64,000 nt of DNA. Origin: Kitasatospora paranensis. GTDB taxonomy: Bacteria; Actinomycetota; Actinomycetes; Streptomycetales; Streptomycetaceae. Of this stretch, positions 29,360-38,768 are shown piece after piece. Both the position numbers and the translations under genes were made by a program. The stretch covers positions 1,426,001-1,490,000 of the forward strand of contig NZ_BAABKV010000001.1 in assembly GCF_039544005.1 (NCBI RefSeq), read 5' to 3'. Numbering within the stretch: position 1 is the first letter of the stretch; every line of letters begins with the position of its first letter. The notes beneath the pieces were generated by a model, which was not told where the DNA came from, ran no database searches, and saw only the letters and a program-made list of their open reading frames with translations.

Positions 29360-29371
29360 CGGCGGGCAGGG

Positions 29372-29416
29372 ACGGCGGCGGCCGTGTCTCCGGGTCGGGG
29401 GCACGGCCGCCGCCGT
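29372..29416 (+). terminator. Strong hairpin terminator after the giant gene
   Basis: ACGGCGGCGGCCGTG and CACGGCCGCCGCCGT form a perfect 15-bp stem with a 15-base loop, 13 bases after the stop codon. It marks the end of the WXG100 island. Confidence 0.85.
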
Positions 29417-29439
29417 ATGCACCTCGCTCCGCCTGATCA

Positions 29440-29499
29440 GCAACCAAAGGTTGCACATCACCGCGGAGCGGTCTACCGTCATAGGCAACCAAAGGTTGC
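29440..29499 (+). promoter_or_regulatory. Promoter flanked by two identical ArsR-type operators
   Basis: The palindrome GCAACCAAAGGTTGC occurs at 29440-29454 and again at 29485-29499, 45 bases apart. TTGCAC (29451-29456), whose first bases belong to the first palindrome, and TACCGT (29474-29479) make a -35/-10 pair with 17-base spacing. A repressor dimer on each site would cover both ends of the promoter. The ArsR-family gene at 29980 is the likely regulator. Confidence 0.75.
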
Positions 29500-29518
29500 G
29501 AGAGGGCGGAGCGGTGCG

Positions 29519-29983
29519 ATGGAGTACGGCAGCATCGAGCGGGAGATCCACATCGAGGCGGCGCCCGAGGTGGTCTACGAGGTCATCAGCACGCCCGAAC
29601 ACCTCAAGGAGTGGTGGCCGGACGAGGCGGACCTGAAGCCGGTGCCCGGCGCCACCGGGGTCATCACGTTCGGCGACGGCTCCACGCCCGAGGCGAACGT
29701 CGTCCCGGTCACCGTGGTCGAGGCCGACCCGCCCCGGCGGTTCGCCTTCCGCTGGGTGTACGACCACGGCGAGGCCGCGACCGCGGCCAACTCGCTCCTG
29801 GTCACTTTCGAGCTGGTCCCGTCGGGGACGGGCACGCTGGTGCGCTTCAGCGAGGCCGGGTTCCGGGAGAAGGGCTGGGAGGCCGCCGTCCTGGAGCAGC
29901 AGTACCGCGAGCACGTCACCGGCTGGGACTGGTACCTGCCCCGCCTGGTCGCGTACGTCGCCCGGCTGGAGTCGACGCCGTGA
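29519..29983 (+). CDS. SRPBCC/AHSA1-family protein
   Basis: A 154-residue START-like protein of the AHSA1 type, a hydrophobic-cavity fold. It opens with EREIHIEAAPEVVYEVISTPEHLKEWWPD-type sequence (strand, helix, then EWW), continues with RFAFRWVYD and ends with the long C-terminal helix YREHVTGWDWYLPRL. Such proteins paired with ArsR regulators are often annotated as activators or small-ligand binders; no substrate can be given. ATG 29519 follows the second operator by 19 bases. The stop overlaps the ArsR start (GTGA), so the pair is translated together and is probably self-regulated. Confidence 0.85.
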   Translation: MEYGSIEREIHIEAAPEVVYEVISTPEHLKEWWPDEADLKPVPGATGVITFGDGSTPEANVVPVTVVEADPPRRFAFRWVYDHGEAATAANSLLVTFELVPSGTGTLVRFSEAGFREKGWEAAVLEQQYREHVTGWDWYLPRLVAYVARLESTP

Positions 29984-30315
29984 GCATCACCGTCGACGAC
30001 GAACTCTGGTCGGCCGTGGGCGACCCCATCCGGCGGCGGATAGTCGACCTGCTGCTGGCCGGCGGCGGGACGGCGACCACGCTGAGCGAGCAACTGCCCG
30101 TCACCCGGCAGGCGGTCGCCAAACACCTCGGCGTCCTCGACCGGGTCGGCCTGGTCCACGGCACGCCGTCCGGCCGCGAGCGCCGCTACGAGGTGGACGA
30201 GGCCCAGCTCGCCCGCGCCGTCGCACAGCTGTCCTCGGTCGGGACGAGCTGGGACGCCCGGCTCCATCGCATCAAGCGGATCGCCGAGGCGATCCAGCGC
30301 AGCCAGGAGGGCTGA
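29980..30315 (+). CDS. ArsR-family helix-turn-helix repressor
   Basis: A 111-residue winged-helix protein: LWSAVGDPIRRRIVDLLL, then the recognition region TTLSEQLPVTRQAVAKHLGVL and wing GRERRYEVDEAQL. There are no Cys metal-binding motifs, so it is not a metal sensor; it belongs to the ArsR group that accompanies AHSA1 genes. It starts on the GTGA overlap with the SRPBCC gene. The two GCAACCAAAGGTTGC palindromes in front of the operon are the likely autoregulatory sites. Confidence 0.9.
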   Translation: MSITVDDELWSAVGDPIRRRIVDLLLAGGGTATTLSEQLPVTRQAVAKHLGVLDRVGLVHGTPSGRERRYEVDEAQLARAVAQLSSVGTSWDARLHRIKRIAEAIQRSQEG

Positions 30316-30378
30316 CCCCCTCACCGACGGCACGAACGCGCCCCGACGCGGGCGCCCGCACGAGAGCGAGGCATCGAG

Positions 30379-30822
30379 ATGGTGGACATCCTGCACAGGA
30401 TCGGGGTGACGTCCTCCTCCCCCGAGGCGGTGTACGCGGCCCTGACGACCGTCGACGGACTGGCGGGCTGGTGGACGGAGGAGACCGACGGCGACCCCGG
30501 CGTCGGAGGAGTCGTCCGATTCCGCTTCGACGCGGGCGGCTTCGACATGAAGGTCATGGAGTCCGAGCCCGCCGAGCGGGTGCGCTGGGAGGTCGTCGAC
30601 GGCCCGGAGGAGTGGATCGGCACCCGGGTCGGCTTCGACATCAAGCGGGAGGACGACTTCACGATCGTGCTGTTCCGGCACGAGGGCTGGCGGGAGCCGG
30701 TCGAGTTCATGTACCACTGCAGCACCAAGTGGGCGACGTTCCTGCTGAGCCTGAAGCGGATGCTCGAAACCGGCACCGGCGAACCCGCCCCGCGCGACGT
30801 CAGGATCAGCAACTGGCACTGA
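30379..30822 (+). CDS. Second SRPBCC-domain protein
   Basis: A 147-residue START-like protein, unlike its upstream paralogue in detail: DILHRIGVTSSSPEAVYAAL, LAGWWTEETDG, FDMKVMESEPAERVRWEV and FMYHCSTKWATFLLSLKRML, the last being the C-terminal helix lining the cavity. It lies 63 bases after the ArsR gene on the same strand and is probably part of the same transcript. Function unknown; the AHSA1 group is often involved in polyketide-like or xenobiotic binding, which is only a general possibility. Confidence 0.8.
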   Translation: MVDILHRIGVTSSSPEAVYAALTTVDGLAGWWTEETDGDPGVGGVVRFRFDAGGFDMKVMESEPAERVRWEVVDGPEEWIGTRVGFDIKREDDFTIVLFRHEGWREPVEFMYHCSTKWATFLLSLKRMLETGTGEPAPRDVRISNWH

Positions 30823-30832
30823 CACACCCGCC

Positions 30833-30871
30833 GACGGCGGCCGGCCCCGCTCCGGGGGCACGGCCGCCGTC
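30833..30871. terminator. Bidirectional hairpin between convergent genes
   Basis: GACGGCGGCCG (30833-30843) pairs with CGGCCGCCGTC (30861-30871) across a 17-base loop. It lies 10 bases after the SRPBCC stop and 20 bases from the stop of the opposing hydrolase gene, so it can end both transcripts. Confidence 0.7.
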
Positions 30872-30891
30872 GCCGTCCGCGGGTCGGCCCG

Positions 30892-31764
30892 TCAGCCGGC
30901 CGGGTGCGGCGGCGCGCCGGCCGCATTCGCTGCGGGCGGCACCGCCGCGCCGCTCAGCCGGTCGAACTCGTACGGGTCGTGGGAGCAGAACGGCACGACC
31001 TCGGCGGGGCGCTCGCGGAGCAGGTCGCGCAGCCGCTCCTGGTTGTGGGTGCGGGCCCGGTCGTCGGTGGCCATCAGCCGCTGGAACAGCCGCAGGCCGG
31101 GCGGGCAGTGCGGCGCGGCCGGGTCCATCTCGACGTGCGAGAAGTAGGCGTCGCCGCAGTGCAGCAGCCAGGAGCCGCCGTGGCGGACGGCGACGGCCGC
31201 GTGGCCCCGGGTGTGGCCGCGCAGCGGGATCAGCAGGACGTCCGGGACGGCGTCGGCCACCGACCGCGCCGCCTCGAAGCCGAACCAGGGATCCCCCGCC
31301 GTCCGGTGCTCCACCCAGCGCGGGCCGTGCGCCCACTGCGCCGTGCGGTAGCGGTCCCGTTCGGCGCGGGTGGCGGGCGCCCGGGCGGCCGCGAGCTCCT
31401 CCGCGAACACGTGGACCTCGGCCTGCGGGAAGTCGCCGAGCCCGCCCGCATGGTCCAGGTCGAGGTGGGTGAGGACGATGTGGCGGACGTCCCGCGGGTC
31501 GTGGCCGAGCGCCCGGATCTGGTGCAGGGCCGTACCGGGGAGGGTGAGCCGGGGCCTGGTGACCGTCCGGAAGGTCCGGCCCAGCCGACCCGGGTCGGCC
31601 ACGTCGCCGGTGCCGAAGCCGGTGTCGACCAGGACGAGCCCGCCGTCGGTCTCCAGCAGCAGGCAGTGGCCGACCATGCGGCCGGTCAAGGGGCCGCCGC
31701 TGCCGAGCAGTGCGCGGCCTCCGGGCGGCCCCATGGTCGCGCAGTCGAGGTGGTGGATGGTCAC
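30892..31764 (-). CDS. Metallo-beta-lactamase-fold hydrolase
   Basis: A 290-residue MBL-fold enzyme. The metal motif is LTHLDLDHAGG (HxDxDH form), followed by LRGHTRGHAAV with the third His, LLHCGDAYFS with the bridging Asp and a C-terminal FCSHDPYEF with the last His. The set fits the lactonase/glyoxalase-II-like group that cleaves esters or lactones, for example N-acyl homoserine lactones; the real substrate is unknown. GTG 31764 is preceded by GGGAGG at 8 bases. It converges with the SRPBCC gene over a shared hairpin. Confidence 0.85.
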   Translation of the reverse strand: MTIHHLDCATMGPPGGRALLGSGGPLTGRMVGHCLLLETDGGLVLVDTGFGTGDVADPGRLGRTFRTVTRPRLTLPGTALHQIRALGHDPRDVRHIVLTHLDLDHAGGLGDFPQAEVHVFAEELAAARAPATRAERDRYRTAQWAHGPRWVEHRTAGDPWFGFEAARSVADAVPDVLLIPLRGHTRGHAAVAVRHGGSWLLHCGDAYFSHVEMDPAAPHCPPGLRLFQRLMATDDRARTHNQERLRDLLRERPAEVVPFCSHDPYEFDRLSGAAVPPAANAAGAPPHPAG

Positions 31765-31892
31765 GGCGTCCTCCCGAGGGTCCGGCGCGGCCCCGGGCTG
31801 CCGGCACGCGCCGACGCCACTGTTCCGTGCCGCCGGAGCCGCCGTCCAGCCGACGCCGCTGATTCCTGCCGCCGGGGCCGTGGAGGGGTCGG

Positions 31893-32129
31893 TCAGGTAC
31901 CGCCCTGGTCGCTGCTGGCGATGACGACGTAGCCGCGCTGCTTCAGACTGCAGGGCGTGCAGCGCCGCACCGGCAGCACCCGGACGACACCGTCGACCCG
32001 GACGGTGAGCTGTTCGTCGACCGTCAGGGTCGCTCCCGGGGTCTCGCAGGTCGAACTGACGCAGGCGCGGCCCGCGGCCTGGGCCTCCGTGAGGTGCGTC
32101 TGCTGAAGCAGCGGGTCGAGTTCGGACAT
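31893..32129 (-). CDS. Small cysteine-containing hypothetical protein
   Basis: A 78-residue protein with two Cys pairs, ACVSSTCETPG and RRCTPCSLKQ, separated by a beta-hairpin-like stretch (LTVDEQLTVRVDGVVRVLP). Spacing suggests one zinc or disulfide site. No signal peptide. I do not recognise the family. ATG 32129 has a clear GAGGAGGGG just upstream, which decides the start against an in-frame extension to 32273. It is divergent from the regulator at 32334, which may control it. Confidence 0.6.
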   Translation of the reverse strand: MSELDPLLQQTHLTEAQAAGRACVSSTCETPGATLTVDEQLTVRVDGVVRVLPVRRCTPCSLKQRGYVVIASSDQGGT

Positions 32130-32333
32130 GGCAACCCCTCCTCTGCGCGGTGGGTGGTCACTCGCCGGCGCGGTACGAGGACATCGTCGGCCCTGCGGGC
32201 CGCCACCTGAATGCCGCGATGATGCCGCTTGCCTGCCTCTTGCATGCCGTCGACCAGGTGCCGACCGGCCCATCGCTCCCCAAACGGCAGTTCCGGGACT
32301 ACCGTTGAGACACCGTCACTCCAGGAGGTGTCC

Positions 32334-33604
32334 GTGACCCGCTCCATCGGAAACGTCGCCCTGAAGGCCGCCCGGCAGGCCACCGGCATCAGCAGCCAGA
32401 AGGCGCTCCTGCTCGCGCTGCGCCAGGCCGCCCGGGAACTGGGCATGGGCGCCGTGGGGATCAGCCCGCGGCAGGTCGCCCGCTGGGAGTCCGACACCCC
32501 GGGCTGGCCGCGCGCCGATTACCAGCGGCTGCTCGTCCACGTCCTGCGGCTGCCGGTCGAGCAGCTCGGGTTCCGGGCGCCCTGGGACGGCCACGGCAGC
32601 CCGTCCGCCGCCGGGCCGCCGCTCGCCCCGGTCGCCACGGCACCCGTGCGGGTCGCCCTGCCCGCCCCGCGGTCGGCCGGCTCGCAGCCCGACACCATCG
32701 GCGCCGACTACGCGGTCGTCACCGAGGCGCACCGGCGGATGTACTGGTCCGTGCCGCCCGCCACGCTGCACCAGGCCGTCGCCGAACACGCCGCACTCGG
32801 CACCGCGCTGCTCGGCGAGACCACCGGGGTCGCCCGCCGGATCCTCGCCGCGGCCCTCGCCGAGTCGCTGCTGCTCGCGGCCCGCATCCAGTTCTTCGAC
32901 CTGCGCCGGCCCGACCAGGCCGACGCCACCTACCTCCGCGCGCTGCAGGCCGCCGGCGAGGCGGACGACTCGCTGCTCGGGGCCGCGATCCTCGCCCACC
33001 TGGCGTTCGTCCCCGGGTGGGCCGGGCGCCGCGAGGACGCCGTCGAGCGGATGCAGGCCGCCCGCACCTACGCCCGGCGCGGCCCGGCCTCCACCGACCT
33101 GCTGGCCTGGCTTGACGCCGTCGAGGCCGAGTGCCTCACCCGCTGTGGGGACCACCGCGCCGCGTTGTCCGTGCTGCGCCGCGCCGAGGACGTGCTGGCG
33201 GACGGCACGGACCGGCCGCCGAGCCCGGCCTGGTTCACCTGGTTCTCCCCGTGCGGCTGGCCGCCTTCAAGGGGCACACCGAGCTGAGCGCCGGCCATCT
33301 CCCGCAGGCCCGGACGACCTTGGAGGGCGTCCTGGTCGCGCTGCCCGCCTCCGACCGCAAGCAGCGCAGCGTCGTCCTCGGCGACCTCGCCATGGTCGAG
33401 GCGCGGGCGGGGCGGGTCGGGGCGGCCTGCGGCCTGCTGGAGCAGGCCCTCGACCAGCTGGCCGTGACCTGGTACGCCACCGGCATGGAGCGCGTCCGGG
33501 AGGCCCGGCGGGCCCTGGCCGAGTGGCAGGAGCGCGCGGAGGTGCGCCGCGTGGACGACCGGCTGTACAGCTGGTCCTCGACGATCAGCACGCTCCAGCG
33601 TTGA
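32334..33604 (+). CDS. XRE-like regulator with tetratricopeptide-type C-terminus (frame broken)
   Basis: Restored length is 423 residues. The N-terminal 80 residues are a helix-turn-helix-like region (QKALLLALRQAARELGMG, ISPRQVARWESDTPGWP); the rest is all-helical with TPR-like pairs such as AHAALGTALLGE-type and AAILAHLAFVPGWAGRREDAV (here AILAHLAFVPGWAGRREDA). This is the actinobacterial XRE-TPR regulator architecture. AGGAGG at 32323-32328 precedes GTG 32334. One base is missing in TCCCCGTG at 33247-33251; restored, translation continues SPVRLAAFKGHTELSAG to 33604. Its end overlaps the convergent HAD gene by 20 bases. Targets unknown. Confidence 0.7.
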
Positions 33605-34247
33605 ACGCCGTCACCAGGTCGCCGAGTTCGGCCAGCGAGTCGATGCGGAAGGTGGCCCGCCGGACCGCCGGGTCGTGCCGCTGGATCCAGCCCCACGGGC
33701 CGCGGCGGATCAGCGCCGCCCGCATGCCGGCGGCCAGCGCCGGCATGACGTCGTTGTCGAGGCGGTCGCCGACGTAGAGGATCTCCCGCGGCGCCACCGG
33801 GGCGGCCGCCGCGAGGCGCCGGAAGAAGGCCCCGTCCGGTTTGGCCGCGCACCAGTCGTCGGAGGTGGCTATCAGGTCGACGTCGCCGGCGAAGAGCTCG
33901 CGCAGAACGGCGCCGGCGCGCAGGGTCTGATTCCCGGCGATCCCCAGCCACGCACCGTCGGAACGGAGTCGGGCAAGCGCGGGCCGGACGTCCGGGTAGA
34001 GATCCTCCTCACCAAAGGTCTCCGGCCGCCCGGCCGCGGCCCGCTTGTCCCGCTCCCCGTCCAGGTCGAAGCCGGGCCGGAAGACCTGGAAGGTCTCCCG
34101 GTAGTCCTTTCCCTGCGCGATCGTCGCGCCGAACTGGGCGACGAAGGTGTGCCGCGGGACGCCGAGCCAGTCCGCCCACGTCCCGTACTCCCTGGTCTCG
34201 TCCACCAGGCACTCACCGACGTCGAACACCACAGCCTTGATCATCAT
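33585..34247 (-). CDS. HAD-superfamily hydrolase
   Basis: A 220-residue haloacid dehalogenase-like phosphatase. Motif I is VFDVGECLVDE: the nucleophile Asp is present, the usual second Asp is Gly. Motif II lies in GIAGNQTLRAG, motif III Lys in CAAKPDGAFFRRL and motif IV acids in LYVGDRLDNDV. Loss of the second Asp of motif I, the general acid, hints at a dehalogenase-like or altered activity. The cap is helical and short (subclass I). The last 20 bases overlap the end of the convergent regulator, and no terminator fits between them. Confidence 0.8.
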   Translation of the reverse strand: MMIKAVVFDVGECLVDETREYGTWADWLGVPRHTFVAQFGATIAQGKDYRETFQVFRPGFDLDGERDKRAAAGRPETFGEEDLYPDVRPALARLRSDGAWLGIAGNQTLRAGAVLRELFAGDVDLIATSDDWCAAKPDGAFFRRLAAAAPVAPREILYVGDRLDNDVMPALAAGMRAALIRRGPWGWIQRHDPAVRRATFRIDSLAELGDLVTAFNAGAC

Positions 34248-34346
34248 TCGGGCAGCCTAACCAGGCCGGGCCGGATGTGTCGGTTCGTCAGACCGCCTCT
34301 GCCGCAGGCCATTTGCGGAGGCCTGCGGCAGCAGCGGTGAGCGGCG

Positions 34347-35138
34347 TCAGGCGGGAAGCTCGGCGAGAATGCCGTCCCAGAGGGCGACCCGGGCGGCCAG
34401 GGCGGCGCGGACGGTGTCGGCGCACTGCGTCCAGCGCTCCGCGTCGTCGCCGCAGAGGTCGATCAGCATCTGCATGGCCATCGGCGTGTGCTGCTCGCCG
34501 TCCACCTCGATGTGGCGCGCGAGGTAGTCCTTGAAGACCGTCAGCCGGCCGTCGGCGTCCTCGATCCGGACGACCTGCTCGAACATCTCCGGGATCAGGT
34601 CCTCGCGGCCGAACGCGAAGGCGGCGGCCTGGCAGTGCACCGGGGCGTGCTCGATGATGCCCCAGGTGACCGCCACGAACTCGGCCGCGGCCACGGGTAT
34701 CCCGGCCGCCTTCGCCGCCTCCGCGACGGGCGCCCCGCCGCGGAGCCGATCCAGGAAGTCCTGCACCGGGGCGGTGTCGGCGCCGGCCCGTGCCATGCCG
34801 TCGAGGTAGAGCTCGAAGTGGCTGATCCAGCCGTCGCCGAGCTCGTCGCTCTCCTCGACCAGCACAATCTCGTTGATCAGCCGGCGGCTCGCGGTGGGGC
34901 CGCTCGGCACCCACGGCAGTTCGACGCAGGTCAGCTGCCGCTGCAGGCACTTGAGCAGCGACATGAAGTCCCAGACCGCGAAGACGTGTCTCTCCTGAAA
35001 CGCCCGGACGCGCGGCAGGGAATTCAGCTCGTGGTAGACCGGGTGGCCGACGACCTCCCGGCGGACGGGTTCGATGGCCTCCCGCAGGGTGGTCAGCCCC
35101 GGGTGCGAACGGTCCCAGTGGTAACGGTCGGAACTCAT
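34347..35138 (-). CDS. DUF3050 family protein (heme-oxygenase-like fold)
   Basis: A 263-residue all-helical protein with the conserved DUF3050 pattern: [56 protein letters not shown] and [15 protein letters not shown]. The Glu and His positions fit a di-iron site of the heme-oxygenase-like oxidase group, as in proteins that cleave C-C or C-N bonds, but no DUF3050 reaction is assigned by me. ATG 35138 has GGAGACC upstream. It stands alone; 237 bases of non-coding DNA separate it from the next gene upstream. Confidence 0.8.
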   Translation of the reverse strand: MSSDRYHWDRSHPGLTTLREAIEPVRREVVGHPVYHELNSLPRVRAFQERHVFAVWDFMSLLKCLQRQLTCVELPWVPSGPTASRRLINEIVLVEESDELGDGWISHFELYLDGMARAGADTAPVQDFLDRLRGGAPVAEAAKAAGIPVAAAEFVAVTWGIIEHAPVHCQAAAFAFGREDLIPEMFEQVVRIEDADGRLTVFKDYLARHIEVDGEQHTPMAMQMLIDLCGDDAERWTQCADTVRAALAARVALWDGILAELPA

Positions 35139-35375
35139 GGGGTCTCCATGGTGTGCGAACGAAGCCGTGCAGGTTTGGTGACGGCAGTACGGAGATCACG
35201 TGTTCGATCCCGCGCGCCACAGGCTACGCGGCCCGCCCCGTCGGATTCGAGACCTCGGCACCGACTTTCTTCGCGGATCCCCGACAGGGCGGCAGCCGAC
35301 GAACTTCCCCGCGCACAAGTCGGCATGACGATATGTCACGTGCGGCACCCCGCCACGGTCCGATGTCGACCCGGG

Positions 35376-36610
35376 TCAGTCCGCGGCGGGACGGTCGAGT
35401 TCGTCCCACAGCACCGGGTAGCGGTCCGTCAGCCGGCGCTCGACCCAGGCGAGGCGGCGGCCGACCAGGCCGTGGCGGTCGGGTTCGCCCTGGCCGTGCA
35501 GGCCCAGCAGCATCGTGCGCAGCCGGATGAGCACCATCGGCGCATTGCCGGCCGCCGCGATGACGTCGTCGACCCCGGTGCGCAGGAAGTCCTCCCAGGC
35601 GGGCAGCTGCACGACGATGCGGACCGTCCCGTCCCGGTCGGGGATGCCCAGCGGGCCGGCCGACAGCGCGGCCGGGGCGCGGAGCAGGTCCTCCAGGCAG
35701 TCCAGGCCCTGGACGGCGGTGGCGGGGTCGTTGACCGCCGGCGACAGCGCCCGCAGCACGATGTCGGCGAGCAGCCGAAAGGCGAGGAGAGGGTCCTGGT
35801 CGAACGTCCGGTCCGTCCCGGTGACCAGGGCCGCCAGCACCTGCGCGGCGTCGAGGCGGGCGCCGTGCACCTGGGCCACGGTGGCGCCGTACGGGAGGGT
35901 GTCGCCCGGGACGGCCCGCAGCACCACGACCGCGTCCGCCCTGCGGGCCGCCGCCAGCAGCCGTTCCGTGTCGACCTGCTGCAGCACGGCGACGGGGTGC
36001 GGCCAGCTGACCGTCGTCGGCGGCGGCCCGGACGCTCCGGGTGGACCGGGCGGGGCCGTGAGGCGGTCCGCCCCGGCGGACCTGCGGGCGTGCAGCGAGT
36101 CGAGGAGGCCGCGGCCGCGCTCGGTGACGGAGTGCAGGACGGGGGCCAGCTGGAGGAGGTGAACGCCCGCAGCTGGAGGGTGCGCAGCAGGGCCAGCAGG
36201 ACGAGCACCAGGACGCCGGTCACGACGGGCACCGCGAGGGTGACCGTGGCCGCGGTACCGGTCGCCAGCACCGCGGTGAGGCAGTAGACCGCCAGGCCGA
36301 TCGCGAAGGCGAAGGTCCGCCAGACCAGCGGGGCGTTGCTGAACAGGGTCAGGCGCGGCGAGAACGTGGTGTGCGCCCATTGCACCACCACGACCAGCAG
36401 CGAGAGGATCACCACCGTCACACCGAGCACGCCGAAGCCCAGCCCGACCAGCATCTCGTTCGCCTGCGGGCCCGGTACCCGTGGACCACCCGCGATCCGC
36501 GGCAGGGCGAGACCGAGCCCCAGCCCGAGGAGGGTGCACAGGAGCTGTGCACTGCCCGCCCGCAGACGCCTCCTGCGGCGCAGCGGGGTACGGCCGGTCG
36601 GGACGGTCAT
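35376..36610 (-). CDS. DUF2254 predicted membrane protein (frame broken)
   Basis: Restored length is 411 residues. The N-terminal third has four hydrophobic helices (LLCTLLGLGLGLALP, VTVVILSLLVVVVQWAHTTF, FAFAIGLAVYCLTAVLA, VTGVLVLVLLALLRTL) with the family motif QWAHTTFSPR. The soluble C-terminus contains LLADIVLRALSPAVNDPATA and LDCLEDLL, the DUF2254 signature. The function of the family is unknown. GAGGGAG precedes ATG 36610. The frame changes near 36160-36168, consistent with one lost base; unrestored, the N- and C-terminal parts are separate. Confidence 0.75.
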
Positions 36611-36816
36611 CGTCGCTCCCTCACTCCGTCCTGCGCCGGGGCCGGGACCGGCGACCGCCACCGTCACCGGTCCCGGCGGGTGCGGCGGCCCCGCACCGGC
36701 GTGGTCACGCCTCCCCTACCGTCCACGCTCCGGCCCGCCGCCACACGCACCCCGCTCCGCGTGTCTCCCGGCGGGCGCCCGGACGGGCCCCGACAGGCCC
36801 GGGCGGGTGACGGTCG

Positions 36817-37557
36817 TCAGCCCAGGACCAGCAGGTCCATCCAGCTGGTGGCCGGTGCGGCGGGGTCGGCCGCGGCCGCCGACCGCAGCCGCGCCATGCC
36901 GGCCTCGAACCGGGCGTCGCCGAGCGACGCGAGCTTGGAGTCCGCGTCCCGGCGGATCCGGTCGGCGAACTCCGCCAGGGTGGGGGCGTTCTGCTGCGGC
37001 AGGGACTCCAGCGACAGCCGGGTGAAGCCCGCGGCGGCGAACGCCGCACAGACCCGCTCGACGCCCGGGTAGTCGTCGATGCCCGCCGCCGTCTCGGGGA
37101 AGAAGCGCACCCGCAGATCACGGCTGCACCGGCCCGGGAAGGCGTTGCGGACGAGCACCCTGCCGCCCGGCCGCAGAACGCGCCGCAGTTCGTGTGCGGC
37201 CGCGTCAAGGTCGGCGAGGTGGTGCAGGACGGAACCGAGCCAGGCCGCGTCCGCACAGCCGTCCGGCAGCGGGAGCGACTCGGCCCGGCCGGCGACCACC
37301 TCGATGCGGTCGTCGGCCGGGACGAGTGCCCGCATCGCGTCGGCGGGCTCGACGGCCAGGACCCTGACGCCGTACCAGTCCCGGAACGCCGTGGCGAAGG
37401 CGCCGGTGCCGGCGCCGACGTCGAGCACGGTCATTCCGGGTGCGAGGCGGGCCGAGGCCCCGATGGCGGCGCGCCAGGCCGTCAGGCCGTCGCGGGGGAT
37501 CTCCCGCGCACGGCGGTACGCCTCGGCGGCCGCGGCGTCGTACCGGATCGCTGCCAT
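36817..37557 (-). CDS. Class I SAM-dependent methyltransferase
   Basis: A 246-residue Rossmann-fold methyltransferase. SAM-binding motif I is MTVLDVGAGTGAFATAF, followed by VLAVEPADAM, a WLGSVLHHLADL motif and RVLRPGGRVLVRN, a pattern of the UbiE/Methyltransf_11 family. The acceptor is unknown. ATG 37557 and GTG 37563 are both possible; GTG would overlap the upstream stop as GTGA, so the gene is probably coupled to the glutathione-transferase-like gene before it. Confidence 0.85.
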   Translation of the reverse strand: MAAIRYDAAAAEAYRRAREIPRDGLTAWRAAIGASARLAPGMTVLDVGAGTGAFATAFRDWYGVRVLAVEPADAMRALVPADDRIEVVAGRAESLPLPDGCADAAWLGSVLHHLADLDAAAHELRRVLRPGGRVLVRNAFPGRCSRDLRVRFFPETAAGIDDYPGVERVCAAFAAAGFTRLSLESLPQQNAPTLAEFADRIRRDADSKLASLGDARFEAGMARLRSAAAADPAAPATSWMDLLVLG

Positions 37558-37559
37558 GC

Positions 37560-38558
37560 TCACGCCCCGTCGCGGTGGTCGATCCATCCGGTCCCGCCGC
37601 CGGACGGGGTCCCGGGGCCGCGGTGCGGCCGTGCCATGTCGTCGGCCCGCAGGTTCCCGTGGAACGCCGGGTGGCCGTGCAGCCTTCGGACGTAGGCCCG
37701 GAGCCGGTCGTGGCCGGCGACGCGGTCCGCCGTCGCGGCGTCCAGCCGGGGCCGGAGCACGAGGTCGAGCTCGACCAGGGCGACCCAGAGGTCGACGTCG
37801 GCGGCGGTCAGGTCCTCGCCCAGCGCGTACGGGCTCCCGGCCAGCCGGCGGTCGAGCCGGTCCAGTGCCTGCAGGAGCGTCCGGTGCGCCTCCTCCCGGC
37901 GCTGCGCGTCCGGGTCGGTCCCGGCCAGGCGGGCGGCCCCGGTGACGTCCGCGCGGAGCAGGTCGTGGAGGGCGTCGATCTCGGCGGCCAGGCGCGGCGG
38001 GCGCAGGTCGGGGAGGTGGCCCCCGGGCCCGCGGCGCGGTCGCGGCGGGGGTGCTCAGGTGCTCCACGAGGTCGCGGAGGATGTCCGGGGTGTGGTTGCT
38101 GACGATGCGTCCGCTCCACCGGTCGCAGAGCGCGGGCACGGTGAGCGGGCCGTCGTAGTGGTGCAGGGTCGCCTCGTAGGCGGCGCGGAGCGACCCGTGG
38201 CCCTCGGGGGTGTCGGCGGGGAGGACGAGGCAGGCACCGGTCGTCGCACGGTCCGGAGCGGCCGGAAGGCCCGGGGCGGCCGGCTCCCCCGGGGCGGCCG
38301 GGGCGAGCAGGTCGAGGGTGATCGCGACCCGCAGGGAGTCGGGACAGCCGGGACAGAGGTACACCAGGTAGCGGTGGGGTGCGGGGTAGTAGCCGCCCGC
38401 GCGGTCGACGCCGATGCGGCTGCGGAAGTCCCGGCCCCGCTCCGCGGCCGCCACGCGGGGCCGGGACGGACGGGGGCCGGGCTGCAGGGCGGCGGCGGAC
38501 CCTGCGCGGGGACGGGACGCGGCGCCGAGCCGGCTACGGGCAGGACGATCTCAGGCAT
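37560..38558 (-). CDS. Glutathionyl/mycothiyl-hydroquinone reductase-like GST (frame broken twice)
   Basis: Restored length is about 333 residues. The fold is that of YqjG/ECM4-type omega glutathione transferases: GRDFRSRIGVDRAGGYYPA, the active-site Cys in YLVYLCPGCPDSLRVAI, VPALCDRWSGRIVSNHTPDI as cis-Pro and Ser segment, and a helical C-terminus with YALGEDLTAADVDLWVALV. Such enzymes reduce thiol-hydroquinone adducts; in actinomycetes mycothiol would replace glutathione. ATG 38558 is supported by GAGGGAG. One base is missing at 38458-38461 and a net +1/-2 change occurs near 38020-38035. A possible leader peptide lies 136 bases upstream. Confidence 0.7.
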
Positions 38559-38693
38559 GGCTCTCCCTCGGGATGGCATGTGCGTGGAGCCCGGCCGTCC
38601 GGTCGGCGGCGGTGCCGGGGACGCGCAGCGGGCGGGGCGTCCCGGCCCAACCCGCCGGTGGTCGTGCGGCGGCGGAGCCGGGGGCGCGCAGGA

Positions 38694-38768
38694 TCAGGCG
38701 GCCGGGCCGCAGGCGCTGCAGACCCGCAGCAGATCGATGTGCAGACGCCTGGTCAGGGAGCAGGACCG
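38694..38768 (-). other. Possible cysteine-type leader peptide
   Basis: On the minus strand a short frame ends LTRRLHIDLLRVCSACGPAA and stop at 38694. The RRxHIDLLRVCSA pattern is that of the short leader peptides found before sulfur- and thiol-metabolism genes in streptomycetes, with two Cys codons near the end for attenuation. No ATG or GTG is visible directly before it; the start may be lost to a base error. It precedes the thiol-transferase gene on the same strand. Confidence 0.4.

Noticed and set aside
35180..35230. tRNA-like T-loop (GTTCGATCCC) between the DUF3050 and DUF2254 genes
   Set aside because: No matching T-stem, anticodon arm or acceptor stem can be drawn on either strand; only the loop sequence resembles a tRNA.
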